A stretch of 64,000 bases of DNA from Nostoc sp. S4 (GTDB taxonomy: Bacteria > Cyanobacteriota > Cyanobacteriia > Cyanobacteriales > Nostocaceae): assembly GCA_029379225.1 (NCBI GenBank), contig JAQYWR010000025.1:43587-107586 (forward strand). The letters run 5' to 3'. The translations under genes were made by a program, and so were the position numbers. Positions within the stretch are counted from its first letter, which is position 1, and each line of letters starts with the position of its first letter. The notes below the pieces were generated by a model. It saw only the letters and a program-made list of their open reading frames with translations. It ran no database searches and was not told the DNA's origin. Below, piece by piece: positions 1-8,811 of the stretch.

Positions 1-84
1 TGCTGCTTGAGTCTTACTCATCCCATCTAACTCTATTGCTTGAATTACTTTCTGACGTAAGTCATAACTGTAGGGTTTTGGCAT
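1..84 (-). CDS. IS630-family transposase, N-terminal fragment (truncated by window edge)
   Basis: Twenty-eight codons are visible, beginning ATG at 84 and running off the left edge. The translation starts MPKPYSYDLRQKVIQ and continues with AIELDGMSKTQA, which is the first helix-turn-helix segment usual at the N-terminus of IS630-type transposases of cyanobacteria (M-x-K-P-Y-S-x-D-L-R). No catalytic DDE residues fall inside the window, so it cannot be said whether the element is intact. The start is supported by the conserved MPKPYS opening. Confidence 0.75.
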   Translation of the reverse strand, partial: MPKPYSYDLRQKVIQAIELDGMSKTQAA

Positions 85-178
85 GAGCTTTTCTCGTCTT
101 TAACCTTTAATCTGTGTCTGTTTTTACTTTCTTCCTAAGAGTATACTATTTGTCCTAACCACCTTGGCGGCTGCTATA
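1..178 (-). mobile_element. End of an IS630/Tc1-mariner-type insertion sequence (runs off the left edge)
   Basis: This stretch carries the first codons of a transposase on the minus strand, followed by about 94 bp of untranslated end. Read from position 178 on the minus strand the end begins TATAGCAGCCGCC and contains TTAGGACA 21 bases in. Elements of this superfamily insert at TA dinucleotides, and TATA at 175-178 fits a TA junction. The same terminal pattern appears in two short elements at 45556-45663 and 58131-58241. The boundary is inferred from that comparison; the other end of the element is outside the window. Confidence 0.6.
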
Positions 179-246
179 GATTACACTTTTCAATATTGAC
201 CTACTTAACAATAAACAGTTATTAACGCTTAATTTCTAACTTTTAC

Positions 247-381
247 CTACCCAATAGAACGCTTAAGTGAACCATCAGTGTATAACTCTAGTAGTACTAG
301 TTCAATTTTACCGTTAACTTTTACTTGAGAGTAAACTACTTTCACTAACTGAGGATGATTTTCGTTGTAGCGCACAGACAT
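247..381 (-). CDS. Small conserved-looking protein, 44 aa, unknown function
   Basis: An ATG at 381 preceded by AGGAGATTAATT, a strong ribosome-binding site at ideal spacing, opens a 44-codon frame ending at TAG (247-249). The product starts MSVRYNENHPQLVKVV and has a regular alternating pattern that would fit a small beta-sheet protein, with IELVLLELYTDG near the end. It has no signal peptide or membrane segment. I do not recognise the family. The strong ribosome-binding site, clean frame and absence of low complexity are the reasons for calling it; a host gene next to an IS end is also a plausible place for a remnant. Confidence 0.5.
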   Translation of the reverse strand: MSVRYNENHPQLVKVVYSQVKVNGKIELVLLELYTDGSLKRSIG

Positions 382-724
382 AATTAATCTCCTTTGATAG
401 AGGCTTTTATGGTATTAAAAGGGTTTTATACCTAATTATTTATTCAATGTATTTTTGGCTAATGTTGCCTACTTTAAAATTATCAAAATCAATTTGAAGC
501 TAAGTATAAATTTGCACGTATAGCAATAAAGATTTCAACAAATATCGTATTTTAGGTCAGATTTACTAAAATTCAGTATGCATAGGTCTATTAACAAGAG
601 ATAATAAGAAACTCACACCACCCCGTGCTATTGTCCATCAACCATTACAGAACTTCTGGTTAAGCTTAGATAATTCACTTCCCAGTTACGGGGTCGAACT
701 TTACAAGCTGCTCTGAGCCGAATT
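382..724. other. Intergenic spacer, AT-rich
   Basis: This 343-bp spacer separates the divergent 44-aa gene and the GH15-like gene, so it should hold both promoters. No repeat, hairpin or RNA gene was recognised. Confidence 0.4.
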
Positions 725-3700
725 ATGAGAACATCTACCGAATTACTAACTCGTTTAGAGTACTACTACCAGCAAATCAAGACAATCATCCTCGCTCGCC
801 AAAATCCAATCACGGGTTTATTACCTGCGAGTACAGCAATTACAGCTCACGGCGATTATACAGATGCTTGGGTACGAGACAATGTTTACAGCATTTTAGC
901 AGTCTGGGGTTTAGCACTTGCATACCGCAAGATTGATGACCACGAAGGACACACTTATGAACTAGAACATAGTGTCATCAAGCTGATGCGCGGGTTACTA
1001 TTTGCAATGATGCGACAGGCTCATAAAGTAGAGACATTTAAACATGCTCAATCGCTACTAAATGGTCTTCATGCCAAATACAATACTACAACGGGCGACA
1101 TCGTTGTTGGTGATGACGAATGGGGACATTTGCAACTTGATGCCACATCTTTATTTTTACTAATGTTGGCACAAATGACCGCTACGGGATTGCAAATAAT
1201 TTATACGATTGATGAAGTGAATTTTGTTCAAAATTTGGTTTATTACATTGGACGAGCTTACCGAACACCAGATTATGGGATTTGGGAACGTGGTAACAAA
1301 ATTAATCGTGGTAATGCTGAATTAAATGCTAGTTCCGTGGGTATGGCAAAAGCTGCTTTAGAAGCTCTCGATGGACTGGATTTATTTGGTGTACGTGGTA
1401 GTCAAGCATCAGTCATTCATGTATTACCAGATGAAATTGCCCGTGCCCGAATTACTTTAGAATCACTATTACCAAGAGAATCTGGTTCCAAAGAAATTGA
1501 TGCGGCGCTGTTGAGTATTATTAGTTATCCTGCCTTTGCAGTGGAAGATTCACAACTATGCGATCGCACTTTAAACGATATTATCAACAAACTAGCAGGT
1601 AAATACGGTTGTAAACGCTTTTTACGTGATGGACATCAAACCGTTTTAGAAGATAGTCATCGCTTACACTACGAACCTTGGGAACTCAAGCAATTTGAGC
1701 ATATTGAATGCGAATGGCCGTTATTTTTCACTTATTTAGTTTTAGATGGATTATTTCGTAGTAACCAAGAACAAGTTAAAAAATATCAAGAACTTTTATC
1801 ATCATTACTCATAGAACAAAATGGTTTATATTTATTGCCAGAACTTTATTATGTTCCTTCTCAAAACGTAGACGCAGAAAAGTTAACGCCTCAAACTCAA
1901 CCACGTTTACCCAATGAAAATATTCCTTTAGTGTGGGCACAGAGTTTATATCTCCTTTGTCAAATGTTGAGCGAAAAGTTAATAGCAGTTGGTGATATCG
2001 ACCCATTGGGTAGACATCTGCGTGTTGGCAACCAACGCGAAGTTTTGGTACAAATTGCCTTGCTTGCAGAAGATGAAGATTTACAAACCAAACTGAAAGT
2101 TCACGGAATTGAAGCACAAACACCTACCCAATTAGAACCAATTCAGGTGAGAAACGCTGGCGAACTTTCAGCTATTTATACCAAAATTGGACAAAATAAA
2201 AAACTTGGTTTAACTGGGCGTCCAGTGCGGCGGCTACGAAGTTTAACAACATCGAGAATCTTTCGGATTCGCAATCAAACAATTGTATTTTTGCCTTCAT
2301 TTTTAGATTCTCAGCAGTTTTACTTAACCCTCGATTACCATTTTTTACTGGATCAAATCAGAAGCGAACTAGCTTACATTCAAAAATATTGGAGTGATTT
2401 AGGGCGTCCTACTTTGACTTTAATGTTGACGCATACCATGTTAGAAATCGGTTCTCAGGTATTATTAGAACTAATGCAAGAACTCAAAGATGGTATTTGT
2501 AACGGTGTGCGAGTCAAATTAGGGCGGCTAAATCAGTTAATGCTAACAGCTGGAATCCAAAGAATTGATTTTCTCGAAGATGCAGAATTTTCATTATCAC
2601 CTGTAAAAAATGCTGGACTACGTTGCTATTATCTGGGTTATCATCCTGAGAAAAACTGGCGCTTAGGACATACCCAAGAATTTCAAATGGAGTATGAAAC
2701 CAACTTGGGGTTATTACTTTCTTATTTGCGCTCATCAGAAAATCTCTACGAGCAAATTGAGTTATTACAAACTTTGACTCGCTTGCAAGGAATAGAATTT
2801 GATACGGGATATGGCGGGCCGGGATATGCTGTCACAGTAGCCGATTTACTAGATGAAGTTTACACTAAAGCCGGAGATTTAGGTATTTGGGCGGTGGTAC
2901 GTCGGGCTGCGGGGTTACGTCAAATGGTTGATATCAGCTTATCAGATGCAGTTACAAGTATTTTGGTGCAAGGTAAGCAAATTGCTGTGGGTAAAGCTTA
3001 TAGTGAAGCGTCCTTAATTACCGTACCGATGTCCCACGATGAAATTGTCGATAAAATTAATCATTTTTGTCGTGAGGATATAAGCGATCGCGTCCTTACC
3101 CAAGAAATTTTAATCTATCTGGGAATCTTAATCAAATCCGAACCCCAACTATTTCAGGGACTACTGACACTGAGAGTCGGCTATCTAATTTTATTAATTA
3201 CCACGGAACTAACACGGGAATTAGATGTCACTCAAGATGAAGCATACGACTACTTAATGCAACTCTCACCCTTTGAAGTGAAAATGCGCTTGCGTCAGGT
3301 ATTAACTGGATATACTGGCATAAGTAACCTGTTACGCCAGCAAGAATCATTGCACGTCAAGCAAAAAGAAAGCGATATTGCTTGGGTGGTGTTACCAACA
3401 ATTTCAGAAGAAATTCAAGTTCCTCCGAGTGGTTGGCGGCGATTTCGCCAAGGTGAGGGAGCGACAGGGCGAGTACCAAAAGGCTTTTTTGTGCAAATTT
3501 GGCTATTAATGCAACATTGCAAAGGCTTAGTAATTGGCGATAAATTAGAGCGCCGCAATCGTTTAGATAGTGAATTAATGTTATCAGAAATGACAGCGGG
3601 AGAAAGAAATTTTGCTTTATTAGTTGAGCATCTGTTGAATAAAATTGAAGCTCCAGAGTACCGCCAAGTTAATATTGAAGCATTAATCGAACTAGCAGCG

Positions 3701-3937
3701 ATCGCTGCAAATAATCCCCAACTGCAAATCGAAGAATATATAGTATTAGATGTGTTAATTGGTCATGCAGTTCGATTGGCATGGTTAGAACACCATCCCG
3801 AACGAGGCGATCGCTATGATGAAGATAAGGCCAATGCGTGGCGATCGTTTTACAACACCTCACCTAGAGATTGTGCCAGCTATATCCTCAAAGCGTTCCG
3901 TTTCTTAACAAAATTTGGCGAGGTCAGTGTAGCTTAA
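725..3937 (+). CDS. GH15-like / phosphorylase b kinase regulatory subunit-like protein
   Basis: A 1070-residue soluble protein. The N-terminal third matches the alpha/alpha-barrel of glycoside hydrolase family 15 and of the regulatory subunits of eukaryotic phosphorylase kinase: residues about 42-60 carry HGDYTDAWVRDNVYSILAVW, and FARNAELNASSVGM-type and EWPLFFTY segments follow. The remainder resembles the phosphorylase kinase alpha/beta C-terminal part. Such proteins are widespread in cyanobacteria; neither a hydrolase activity nor a kinase partner has been shown for them to my knowledge, so a role in glycogen control is only an inference. It has no signal peptide. The ATG at 725 lies directly before the conserved start of the fold. 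It is transcribed alone. Confidence 0.8.
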   Translation: MRTSTELLTRLEYYYQQIKTIILARQNPITGLLPASTAITAHGDYTDAWVRDNVYSILAVWGLALAYRKIDDHEGHTYELEHSVIKLMRGLLFAMMRQAHKVETFKHAQSLLNGLHAKYNTTTGDIVVGDDEWGHLQLDATSLFLLMLAQMTATGLQIIYTIDEVNFVQNLVYYIGRAYRTPDYGIWERGNKINRGNAELNASSVGMAKAALEALDGLDLFGVRGSQASVIHVLPDEIARARITLESLLPRESGSKEIDAALLSIISYPAFAVEDSQLCDRTLNDIINKLAGKYGCKRFLRDGHQTVLEDSHRLHYEPWELKQFEHIECEWPLFFTYLVLDGLFRSNQEQVKKYQELLSSLLIEQNGLYLLPELYYVPSQNVDAEKLTPQTQPRLPNENIPLVWAQSLYLLCQMLSEKLIAVGDIDPLGRHLRVGNQREVLVQIALLAEDEDLQTKLKVHGIEAQTPTQLEPIQVRNAGELSAIYTKIGQNKKLGLTGRPVRRLRSLTTSRIFRIRNQTIVFLPSFLDSQQFYLTLDYHFLLDQIRSELAYIQKYWSDLGRPTLTLMLTHTMLEIGSQVLLELMQELKDGICNGVRVKLGRLNQLMLTAGIQRIDFLEDAEFSLSPVKNAGLRCYYLGYHPEKNWRLGHTQEFQMEYETNLGLLLSYLRSSENLYEQIELLQTLTRLQGIEFDTGYGGPGYAVTVADLLDEVYTKAGDLGIWAVVRRAAGLRQMVDISLSDAVTSILVQGKQIAVGKAYSEASLITVPMSHDEIVDKINHFCREDISDRVLTQEILIYLGILIKSEPQLFQGLLTLRVGYLILLITTELTRELDVTQDEAYDYLMQLSPFEVKMRLRQVLTGYTGISNLLRQQESLHVKQKESDIAWVVLPTISEEIQVPPSGWRRFRQGEGATGRVPKGFFVQIWLLMQHCKGLVIGDKLERRNRLDSELMLSEMTAGERNFALLVEHLLNKIEAPEYRQVNIEALIELAAIAANNPQLQIEEYIVLDVLIGHAVRLAWLEHHPERGDRYDEDKANAWRSFYNTSPRDCASYILKAFRFLTKFGEVSVA

Positions 3938-4099
3938 TCAACATAGATTTATGTTGCCTGACACCATGTTCCCGAATCTAGTTTACATATCTTATTTACC
4001 TACTAATCCGTTAACCAAAAAATATCCCCTACTTCAGAAGCGTGGTTGCCAGCAGACGCTAAAAGCAGGGGTTTGTGAAATTTTATTTGGTTGTAAAAA

Positions 4100-4414
4100 C
4101 TACTTGATAGAGACAGCATCAACATCAATGGTGCTTGCAGTGGAGGTAGAACCCTCTGGTGTATTGCCTGCTTCGGTACTTAAATCACCTTTACGAGCTT
4201 TCCAGCCTTCAATCACTAACCCAGACACCTCACTAACTAACAAAGTCAAAAGAAAAACATCATCAATCTGTCCGACAATGGGGAAAATGTCTGGCAGCAA
4301 ATCAATTGGGCTGGCCAAATAAACTAATGTTCCTAAAATTACCCACCAACGGTACTTGGGGTTACGAAGCGAATTGCGATACCAGGTATAAATCGATTGA
4401 ATTGAAAATTTCAT
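4100..4414 (-). CDS. YkvA-like (DUF1232) membrane protein
   Basis: A 104-residue protein with the DUF1232 signature: a short amphipathic N-terminus, a hydrophobic helix WWVILGTLVYLASPIDLLPD at about 23-42, and then IFPIVGQIDDVFLL with the conserved acidic pair. The P-x-D-L-x-P-D core is the family hallmark. A polar Ser/Thr-rich tail follows. The ATG at 4414 is preceded by TGGAGGTT, a strong ribosome-binding site. The biochemical function of the family is unknown; location in the cytoplasmic or thylakoid membrane is inferred. It is convergent with the GH15-like gene, with about 160 bp between them. Confidence 0.8.
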   Translation of the reverse strand: MKFSIQSIYTWYRNSLRNPKYRWWVILGTLVYLASPIDLLPDIFPIVGQIDDVFLLTLLVSEVSGLVIEGWKARKGDLSTEAGNTPEGSTSTASTIDVDAVSIK

Positions 4415-4735
4415 GTTTTGAACCTCCAGTTATCTTTAATTTTGACAAATTATCTTTTAAACTTCTGGTGGGAATAACCGTCCCAGTTAGTCTGGAAGAC
4501 GCTACCAATCTTAAGGAAAGCGGACAGTAGAGAGTACTGTGTGACGAGTTAGGAGTCTGGAGTTAGAAATTCTCTCCTCTGCCCCTCAAGCCTATTTCCC
4601 TATCTCCAGTCCCTTTGATTACATAACATAACTATGCTGTAATTTGGCTCGCGATTACGGTAGTTGTGCATTAATCTCTAAAATTAATAATGCTTGGGAT
4701 AGTTGCTTTAGTTATGGAGGGAGGAAACTTAAACA

Positions 4736-5464
4736 GTGGATATTTTAGATTTGTTTTACAAGGGCGGGCCAGCGATGTGGCCAATGCTTGTTCTATCGAT
4801 TCTGTCTTTGAGTGTGATTTTTGAGCGTTTGTGGTTCTGGTTGCGAATTTTCTCTCAAGAAAAGCAAATAGTCGATCGCGTCTTAGATGCTGCTCATGAT
4901 GATTGGCAAGTCGCTGGAGATATTGCCAGACAAGCAAGCGATCAGCCTGTGGGGCGTTTTCTCTATGCGCCGTTACACTTAGGTAAAAGTGATACGGAAA
5001 CCTTTCGCCTAGCACTGGAGTCCACAGCCGAAGATGAATTGGCGGGAATGCGGCGAGGTGAAAAACTTTTAGAAGCAGTAATTGCCCTCGCCCCCCTGCT
5101 GGGATTATTGGGTACTGTTTTGGGTTTAATTCATTCTCTGCGCTCAATTCGCATTGGCGATTTGGGAACTGAATCTACAGCTGGGGTGACTACTGGTATT
5201 GGTGAATCTTTAATTAGTACGGCAACCGGGCTAATAGTTGCCATCATTAGTTTGGCATTTTATCGACTGTTTCAAGGTTTTGTAGTCAATCAAGTCAAAG
5301 TTTTTCGTAAAGCAGGGAATGAGTTGGAATTACTATATCGCCAGTCTCCGCCTGATTTTAGTAATACGACATCACCAATTGTGCGGGAAAATTTTACTCC
5401 ACCCCGCAAGCAAGGGAAAAGTAGGTTTTCTGCGCCTCCTCAGCCCCCAAATACACCTGAGTAA
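4736..5464 (+). CDS. exbB: MotA/TolQ/ExbB proton channel family protein
   Basis: A 242-residue inner-membrane protein of the ExbB/TolQ family. It shows an N-terminal helix ([20 protein letters not shown], about 10-29), a cytoplasmic loop, and two helices near 115-135 and 160-185, with the conserved [15 protein letters not shown] and [17 protein letters not shown] motifs that form the proton path. It starts at a GTG (4736) behind GGAGGGAGG; there is no ATG nearby. The exbD-type gene follows after 41 bp, so the two form an operon and would energise outer-membrane transport (for example siderophore receptors) with a TonB protein. No tonB or receptor gene is visible here. The substrate is unknown. 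Confidence 0.88.
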   Translation: MDILDLFYKGGPAMWPMLVLSILSLSVIFERLWFWLRIFSQEKQIVDRVLDAAHDDWQVAGDIARQASDQPVGRFLYAPLHLGKSDTETFRLALESTAEDELAGMRRGEKLLEAVIALAPLLGLLGTVLGLIHSLRSIRIGDLGTESTAGVTTGIGESLISTATGLIVAIISLAFYRLFQGFVVNQVKVFRKAGNELELLYRQSPPDFSNTTSPIVRENFTPPRKQGKSRFSAPPQPPNTPE

Positions 5465-5505
5465 TAGTCAAAAATTTAACCCCAAACCAGGTTTGAGAGT
5501 GAGAT

Positions 5506-6186
5506 ATGAAAGTTAATCTACATACTCCAATTGAAGAAATCCAAGTTCAAATCATTCCTTTAATTGATGTTGTTTTTTGTATTCTGACGTTTTTTTTGTT
5601 AGCGGCACTGCAATTTACGCGCCAACAGGCAATAAATGTTGATTTACCGAAAGCCAGCACCAGTACGCTATCTGGGATAAACTCACAAACTGGCAGTGTA
5701 ATTGTAACTATCGATGCCGTAGGCAATACTTACATCGAAAAACTGCCTGTAAAACGCGAAGATTTGGCACAAAGGTTAAAACAGGAACTCCAAGCAAAGC
5801 CTGGTGCGATTCTAGTGCTGAATGCTTCACGTACAGCAACTTACAATGATGTGATTGAGACATTAGACTTGCTGCGCCAAGTAGGAGGCGATCGCGTTTC
5901 TTTGGGAATTATTCCCGGCTCATCTCAATCGCTGACAAACTCACTCAATCAGCCTTCTGTGCCTTCTTTCCCAATCAATCCTGGTGAAGCACCAGTTCCA
6001 GGCGTTAACCCCGAAGGCAGTCTTACCCCCAGATTTCCTTTAGCGCCTAATTCCGTACCCTTGCCGAGGGTAACTGGTCAACCTCCAACTGGGCAAGGCA
6101 TCAGTCCTCTCAATCCTGGTATTTCCAACCCACCAACATTCTCAACGCCTGTAGCACCTAAAAGCCAATCTACTCCTAAAAGGTAA
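5506..6186 (+). CDS. exbD: ExbD/TolR family biopolymer transport protein
   Basis: A 226-residue protein with one N-terminal transmembrane helix (about 16-35) containing the functional aspartate in LIDVVFCILTFFLLAAL, followed by the periplasmic ExbD domain to about residue 140 (GDRVSLGIIPG). The C-terminal 80 residues are an unusual Pro/Gly/Ser/Asn-rich extension (PGEAPVPGVNPEG and similar) that normal ExbD proteins lack; it may reach across the peptidoglycan. It is the operon partner of the exbB-type gene directly upstream. Confidence 0.88.
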   Translation: MKVNLHTPIEEIQVQIIPLIDVVFCILTFFLLAALQFTRQQAINVDLPKASTSTLSGINSQTGSVIVTIDAVGNTYIEKLPVKREDLAQRLKQELQAKPGAILVLNASRTATYNDVIETLDLLRQVGGDRVSLGIIPGSSQSLTNSLNQPSVPSFPINPGEAPVPGVNPEGSLTPRFPLAPNSVPLPRVTGQPPTGQGISPLNPGISNPPTFSTPVAPKSQSTPKR

Positions 6187-6200
6187 GATGAGGTGACAGA

Positions 6201-6270
6201 TGAGGGAGTAAGGGGAGATAAGGGAGATAAGCAGAAAAATAGTTCTTTATTTCCCTTATCTCCCCTACTC
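6201..6270. repeat. Strong inverted repeat downstream of exbD
   Basis: AGGGGAGATAAGGGA at 6211-6225 pairs perfectly with its complement at 6252-6266, and flanking GGGAGTA/ACTCCC extends the stem. The loop is 26 nt. It is made of the short degenerate repeats common in Nostoc spacers and may act as a terminator or RNA-end stabiliser for the exbBD transcript. Confidence 0.6.
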
Positions 6271-6429
6271 CCCTTTGCAGCTTTTTCCCAAACCTAAAAA
6301 TATCTAGAATAAAATTCGGCTAGAGAAAAAAATTCTGTTAATTTACAAATAATTGGTTGAGTTTAAAAGATTTTCCCATAGATATGCTAATTTACCACCA
6401 ATTGCCATTCACGTTTCAGGGGTTGTGGC

Positions 6430-6792
6430 ATGAATCTTGTAACGCTTTTAATTGTTTGGATAGTAACAGCTATCAGTTTGTTAATAATTAGTAAATTGCC
6501 TTTAGGAGTTGAAATTGACACTCCAGGTAAAGCCTTCTTTTCCGCAGCAGTACTTGGGATTGTGACAGCAATAGTCCGACCACTTTTAAGACTTATTTTC
6601 GCAGTCCCAAATTTACTCACGTTCGACTTATTATCCAGCATTTTCACATTTATAATTGCTGTAGCTTGTTTCAGTATTGCTGCTTGGTTAGTCGAAGGTT
6701 TTCGCTTGCGTTACGGTATTTGGAGTGCTGTTCTTGGAGCATTTGCGCTGACTTTGATTAACAGCTTAATCTATCAAATACTGGGTGTATAA
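6430..6792 (+). CDS. Phage holin family 4 (DUF360-like) small membrane protein
   Basis: A 120-residue protein with four predicted transmembrane helices (about 3-22, 33-52, 58-85, 92-115). The residues TAIVRPLLRL and the following LTFDLLS turn are typical of the PF04020-type four-helix family, often annotated as mycobacterial phage holin superfamily IV although it is chromosomal and common in cyanobacteria. No lysis gene is nearby, so a phage role is unlikely. The function is unknown. Confidence 0.75.
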   Translation: MNLVTLLIVWIVTAISLLIISKLPLGVEIDTPGKAFFSAAVLGIVTAIVRPLLRLIFAVPNLLTFDLLSSIFTFIIAVACFSIAAWLVEGFRLRYGIWSAVLGAFALTLINSLIYQILGV

Positions 6793-6810
6793 AATTAAAA
6801 TTCAGGAGTT

Positions 6811-6858
6811 ATGAGTGAGGAGTGAGGAGTTATTGATAATTCCTAATTCCTCACTCAT
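6811..6858. terminator. Inverted repeat between convergent genes, possible bidirectional terminator
   Basis: ATGAGTGAGGA at 6811-6821 pairs perfectly with TCCTCACTCAT at 6848-6858. It lies in the short space between the convergent holin-like gene (ends 6792) and thf1 (ends 6861). There is no T-tract, so it may be a repeat rather than a canonical terminator. Confidence 0.4.
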
Positions 6859-6860
6859 AA

Positions 6861-7568
6861 TTATTCATTAGAAGTTGGAGGAGCGACTGGAGTAGTTGAT
6901 TGTTGTTTACGTTGTTCGCGTTTTTTACGATCGGCTGAGAGCATATCTGCCATCACTACCAGTGCTTGTGCCATCTTATCTAAGTTAGAACGATACAGTT
7001 CCAAATCCTTGCTAAATTTTTCTTCAGACAAGTGCAAGCCGGCTGCGATCGCTTTGAGTGCTTGAGTGAGTTGCTTTTGGTCTTTGACTAATTCGGGATC
7101 TGACAATTCCAATAATGAAAATATCCCAATTGCAAACAAACGGTTGTATTTAAAGTTAGAATTGCTGGCGATCGCTTGCAATTGTGCTTGCAAATCAGCA
7201 TCTCGGTCTAAATTAGTCGTTTGGCTCAGCCACGCAATTAAATCTTTAACTGGCAAATTTTCAGCTACAGAGCGCAATCTTTGGGCATCCTGTTGGTAGC
7301 GTTGCGGGTCTTGTTCTATAGCTTGACATAAGGCGTTAAAAATTGATTCTCGATCCCGTTCTGGTTGATAGCCTTCCATGAAGCGGTCAAAAGTAGTGAC
7401 GACACCCAAGGCATAAATTGGATTGTAGCTAAAATCAATATTTACTGACAGTAGATGCATTTCCACCATCAACTCTTCTACTACCCGACGATAAATAGTG
7501 TTGATCGGACGGGTATGCAAATTGTAGAAAGTTCGCTTTGTATCAGAGACAGTACGGACGTTATTCAC
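6861..7568 (-). CDS. thf1: Photosystem II biogenesis protein Psb29 / Thf1
   Basis: A 235-residue soluble, mostly helical protein matching the Psb29/THF1 family, required for photosystem II repair and for FtsH protease stability in cyanobacteria and plastids. Recognisable segments are VSDTKRTFYNLHTRPIN at the N-terminus, LLSVNIDFSYNPIYALG near 37, and the helix with KYNRLFAIG near 140. The last 25 residues (DRKKREQRKQQ) are a charged coiled-coil tail. The frame opens at a GTG (7568); no ATG gives a better start. It is divergent from the cpcT-like gene. Confidence 0.9.
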   Translation of the reverse strand: MNNVRTVSDTKRTFYNLHTRPINTIYRRVVEELMVEMHLLSVNIDFSYNPIYALGVVTTFDRFMEGYQPERDRESIFNALCQAIEQDPQRYQQDAQRLRSVAENLPVKDLIAWLSQTTNLDRDADLQAQLQAIASNSNFKYNRLFAIGIFSLLELSDPELVKDQKQLTQALKAIAAGLHLSEEKFSKDLELYRSNLDKMAQALVVMADMLSADRKKREQRKQQSTTPVAPPTSNE

Positions 7569-7773
7569 AAAGAAAATATTAAGGGCGACGTATTTTTATT
7601 TTCCCGCTTAAAGGCTACTTTGCCAAGTTTGGGTTTTGGCCGATGACGGTTTCATTTACAATATAAACAAATAAAAAGTAGTTTGGAAGTTAGTAGGTAC
7701 AGGGGTTAAGAACTCTCTCCCCGAAAAAAACTAACCAAAAATTATCACCTTTAATAATTTATCGATCCGATTT

Positions 7774-8370
7774 ATGAGCTTCTCGCCACAGTTAACTGCT
7801 TTAGGTGAGTATTTAGCTGGTGAATTTGATAATCGGGAACAAGCCATCGGAGAACCAGTTTGGTATGTCCACCTGCGCCTGTGGCAAAGACCAGTTAACT
7901 TATTCCCAGAAGATAGCATTACCCTGTTTGCCGAACAGGCTAATATTATTAACTTAGACCGACCTTACCGCCAGCGAATTATGCGGTTGCGCCAGGGAAG
8001 CGATTCTCATGCACCCCTGCAAGTGCAATATTATATGCCTAAAAATCCAGAAGCATTAGAAGGCGCAGGTGATAATTCTGCCCTACTGAATACACTCTCA
8101 CCCAATCAATTAGATTTACTACCAGGTTGTATCCTCACAGTTAATTATGAAACACTAGCTGGCGATCGCTATAAGTTTACCGCTACCCCACTACCAGAAA
8201 CTCGTTGCAGCTTTACTTATTTGGGCAATACTATTCAAGTTTCCTTAGGGTTTGAAGCCACAGCAGCAGAATTTAAAAGCTACGACAAAGGAATCGATCC
8301 TGCAACTGGACGAGCAACTTGGGGAGCAATTCTCGGGCCTTATTGTTACACCAAGAGAAATCAGTATTGA
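7774..8370 (+). CDS. cpcT: Phycobiliprotein chromophore lyase, CpcT/CpeT family
   Basis: A 198-residue protein of the CpcT/CpeT family of S/T-independent bilin lyases; CpcT attaches phycocyanobilin to Cys-153/155 of the beta subunits of phycocyanin and related proteins. Family residues visible are LGEYLAGEFDNREQA at about 8-22, PVWYVHLRLWQRPV at about 28-41, and the late segment DPATGRATWGAILGPYC. The length is normal. No phycobilisome gene is adjacent, which is common for this lyase. Nostoc genomes can hold two paralogs, so which beta-subunit this one serves cannot be decided from the window. Confidence 0.88.
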   Translation: MSFSPQLTALGEYLAGEFDNREQAIGEPVWYVHLRLWQRPVNLFPEDSITLFAEQANIINLDRPYRQRIMRLRQGSDSHAPLQVQYYMPKNPEALEGAGDNSALLNTLSPNQLDLLPGCILTVNYETLAGDRYKFTATPLPETRCSFTYLGNTIQVSLGFEATAAEFKSYDKGIDPATGRATWGAILGPYCYTKRNQY

Positions 8371-8442
8371 GTAAGAGCGAGTTATGAGTTATGAGTTATG
8401 AATTAATTTCTCACTCCTGACTCTTAACTCCTAACTCTTTTC
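8371..8442. repeat. Short degenerate repeats (GAGTTAT / AACTCCT type)
   Basis: Three copies of GAGTTAT in a row face CTCACTCCTGACTCTTAACTCCTAACTC and can fold into a hairpin between the convergent cpcT-like and STAS genes. This is a typical Nostoc spacer repeat. Confidence 0.5.
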
Positions 8443-8811
8443 TTAGCTAGCAATACTACGAGGTACACCTTCTAAAGCTTCCTCTTCAGTTTCAAAGATT
8501 TCAAACACAGTATCCATCATCGTCACTTCAAACACGAGTTTGGCTTCTGGATGTACATTGCAAATGCGGAAACTACCCTTGACTTTATCTGCATCACGCA
8601 TTCCAGCTACCAAAGACGTGAGACCAGAACTATCAATAAAATTAACCTGTCCCAGATTTACAACCACATGACGACTGAGTTTGGAAATACACTCCTGTAA
8701 CTTTAGGCGAAATTGCCAAGCAGTCGTAATGTCTAAGCGACCAGCTGGTGTCAAGACAATAACGGTATTTCCATCTTGGGTTGTATAAGTTTTTTGATCT
8801 ATTTGAATCAC
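8443..8811 (-). CDS. STAS-domain anti-sigma factor antagonist
   Basis: A 122-residue single STAS domain protein of the SpoIIAA/RsbV type. The strand order and the phosphorylation motif FIDSSGLTSL (near residues 58-67) are present, with the first serine of the DSSGL loop as the expected switch. Such proteins bind an anti-sigma kinase or other regulators in response to stress. No partner kinase is encoded next to it; sigF lies 20 kb away, so any link to it is speculative. The ATG at 8811 is the only good start. Confidence 0.85.
   Translation of the reverse strand: MIQIDQKTYTTQDGNTVIVLTPAGRLDITTAWQFRLKLQECISKLSRHVVVNLGQVNFIDSSGLTSLVAGMRDADKVKGSFRICNVHPEAKLVFEVTMMDTVFEIFETEEEALEGVPRSIAS

Noticed and set aside
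4671..5147. 158-codon minus-strand frame opposite exbB
   Set aside because: It lies opposite a strongly conserved gene and has no family features; the exbB frame explains the region.
6430..6792. Prophage remnant based on the holin-family protein
   Set aside because: This family is a chromosomal membrane protein in cyanobacteria, and no other phage gene is present.
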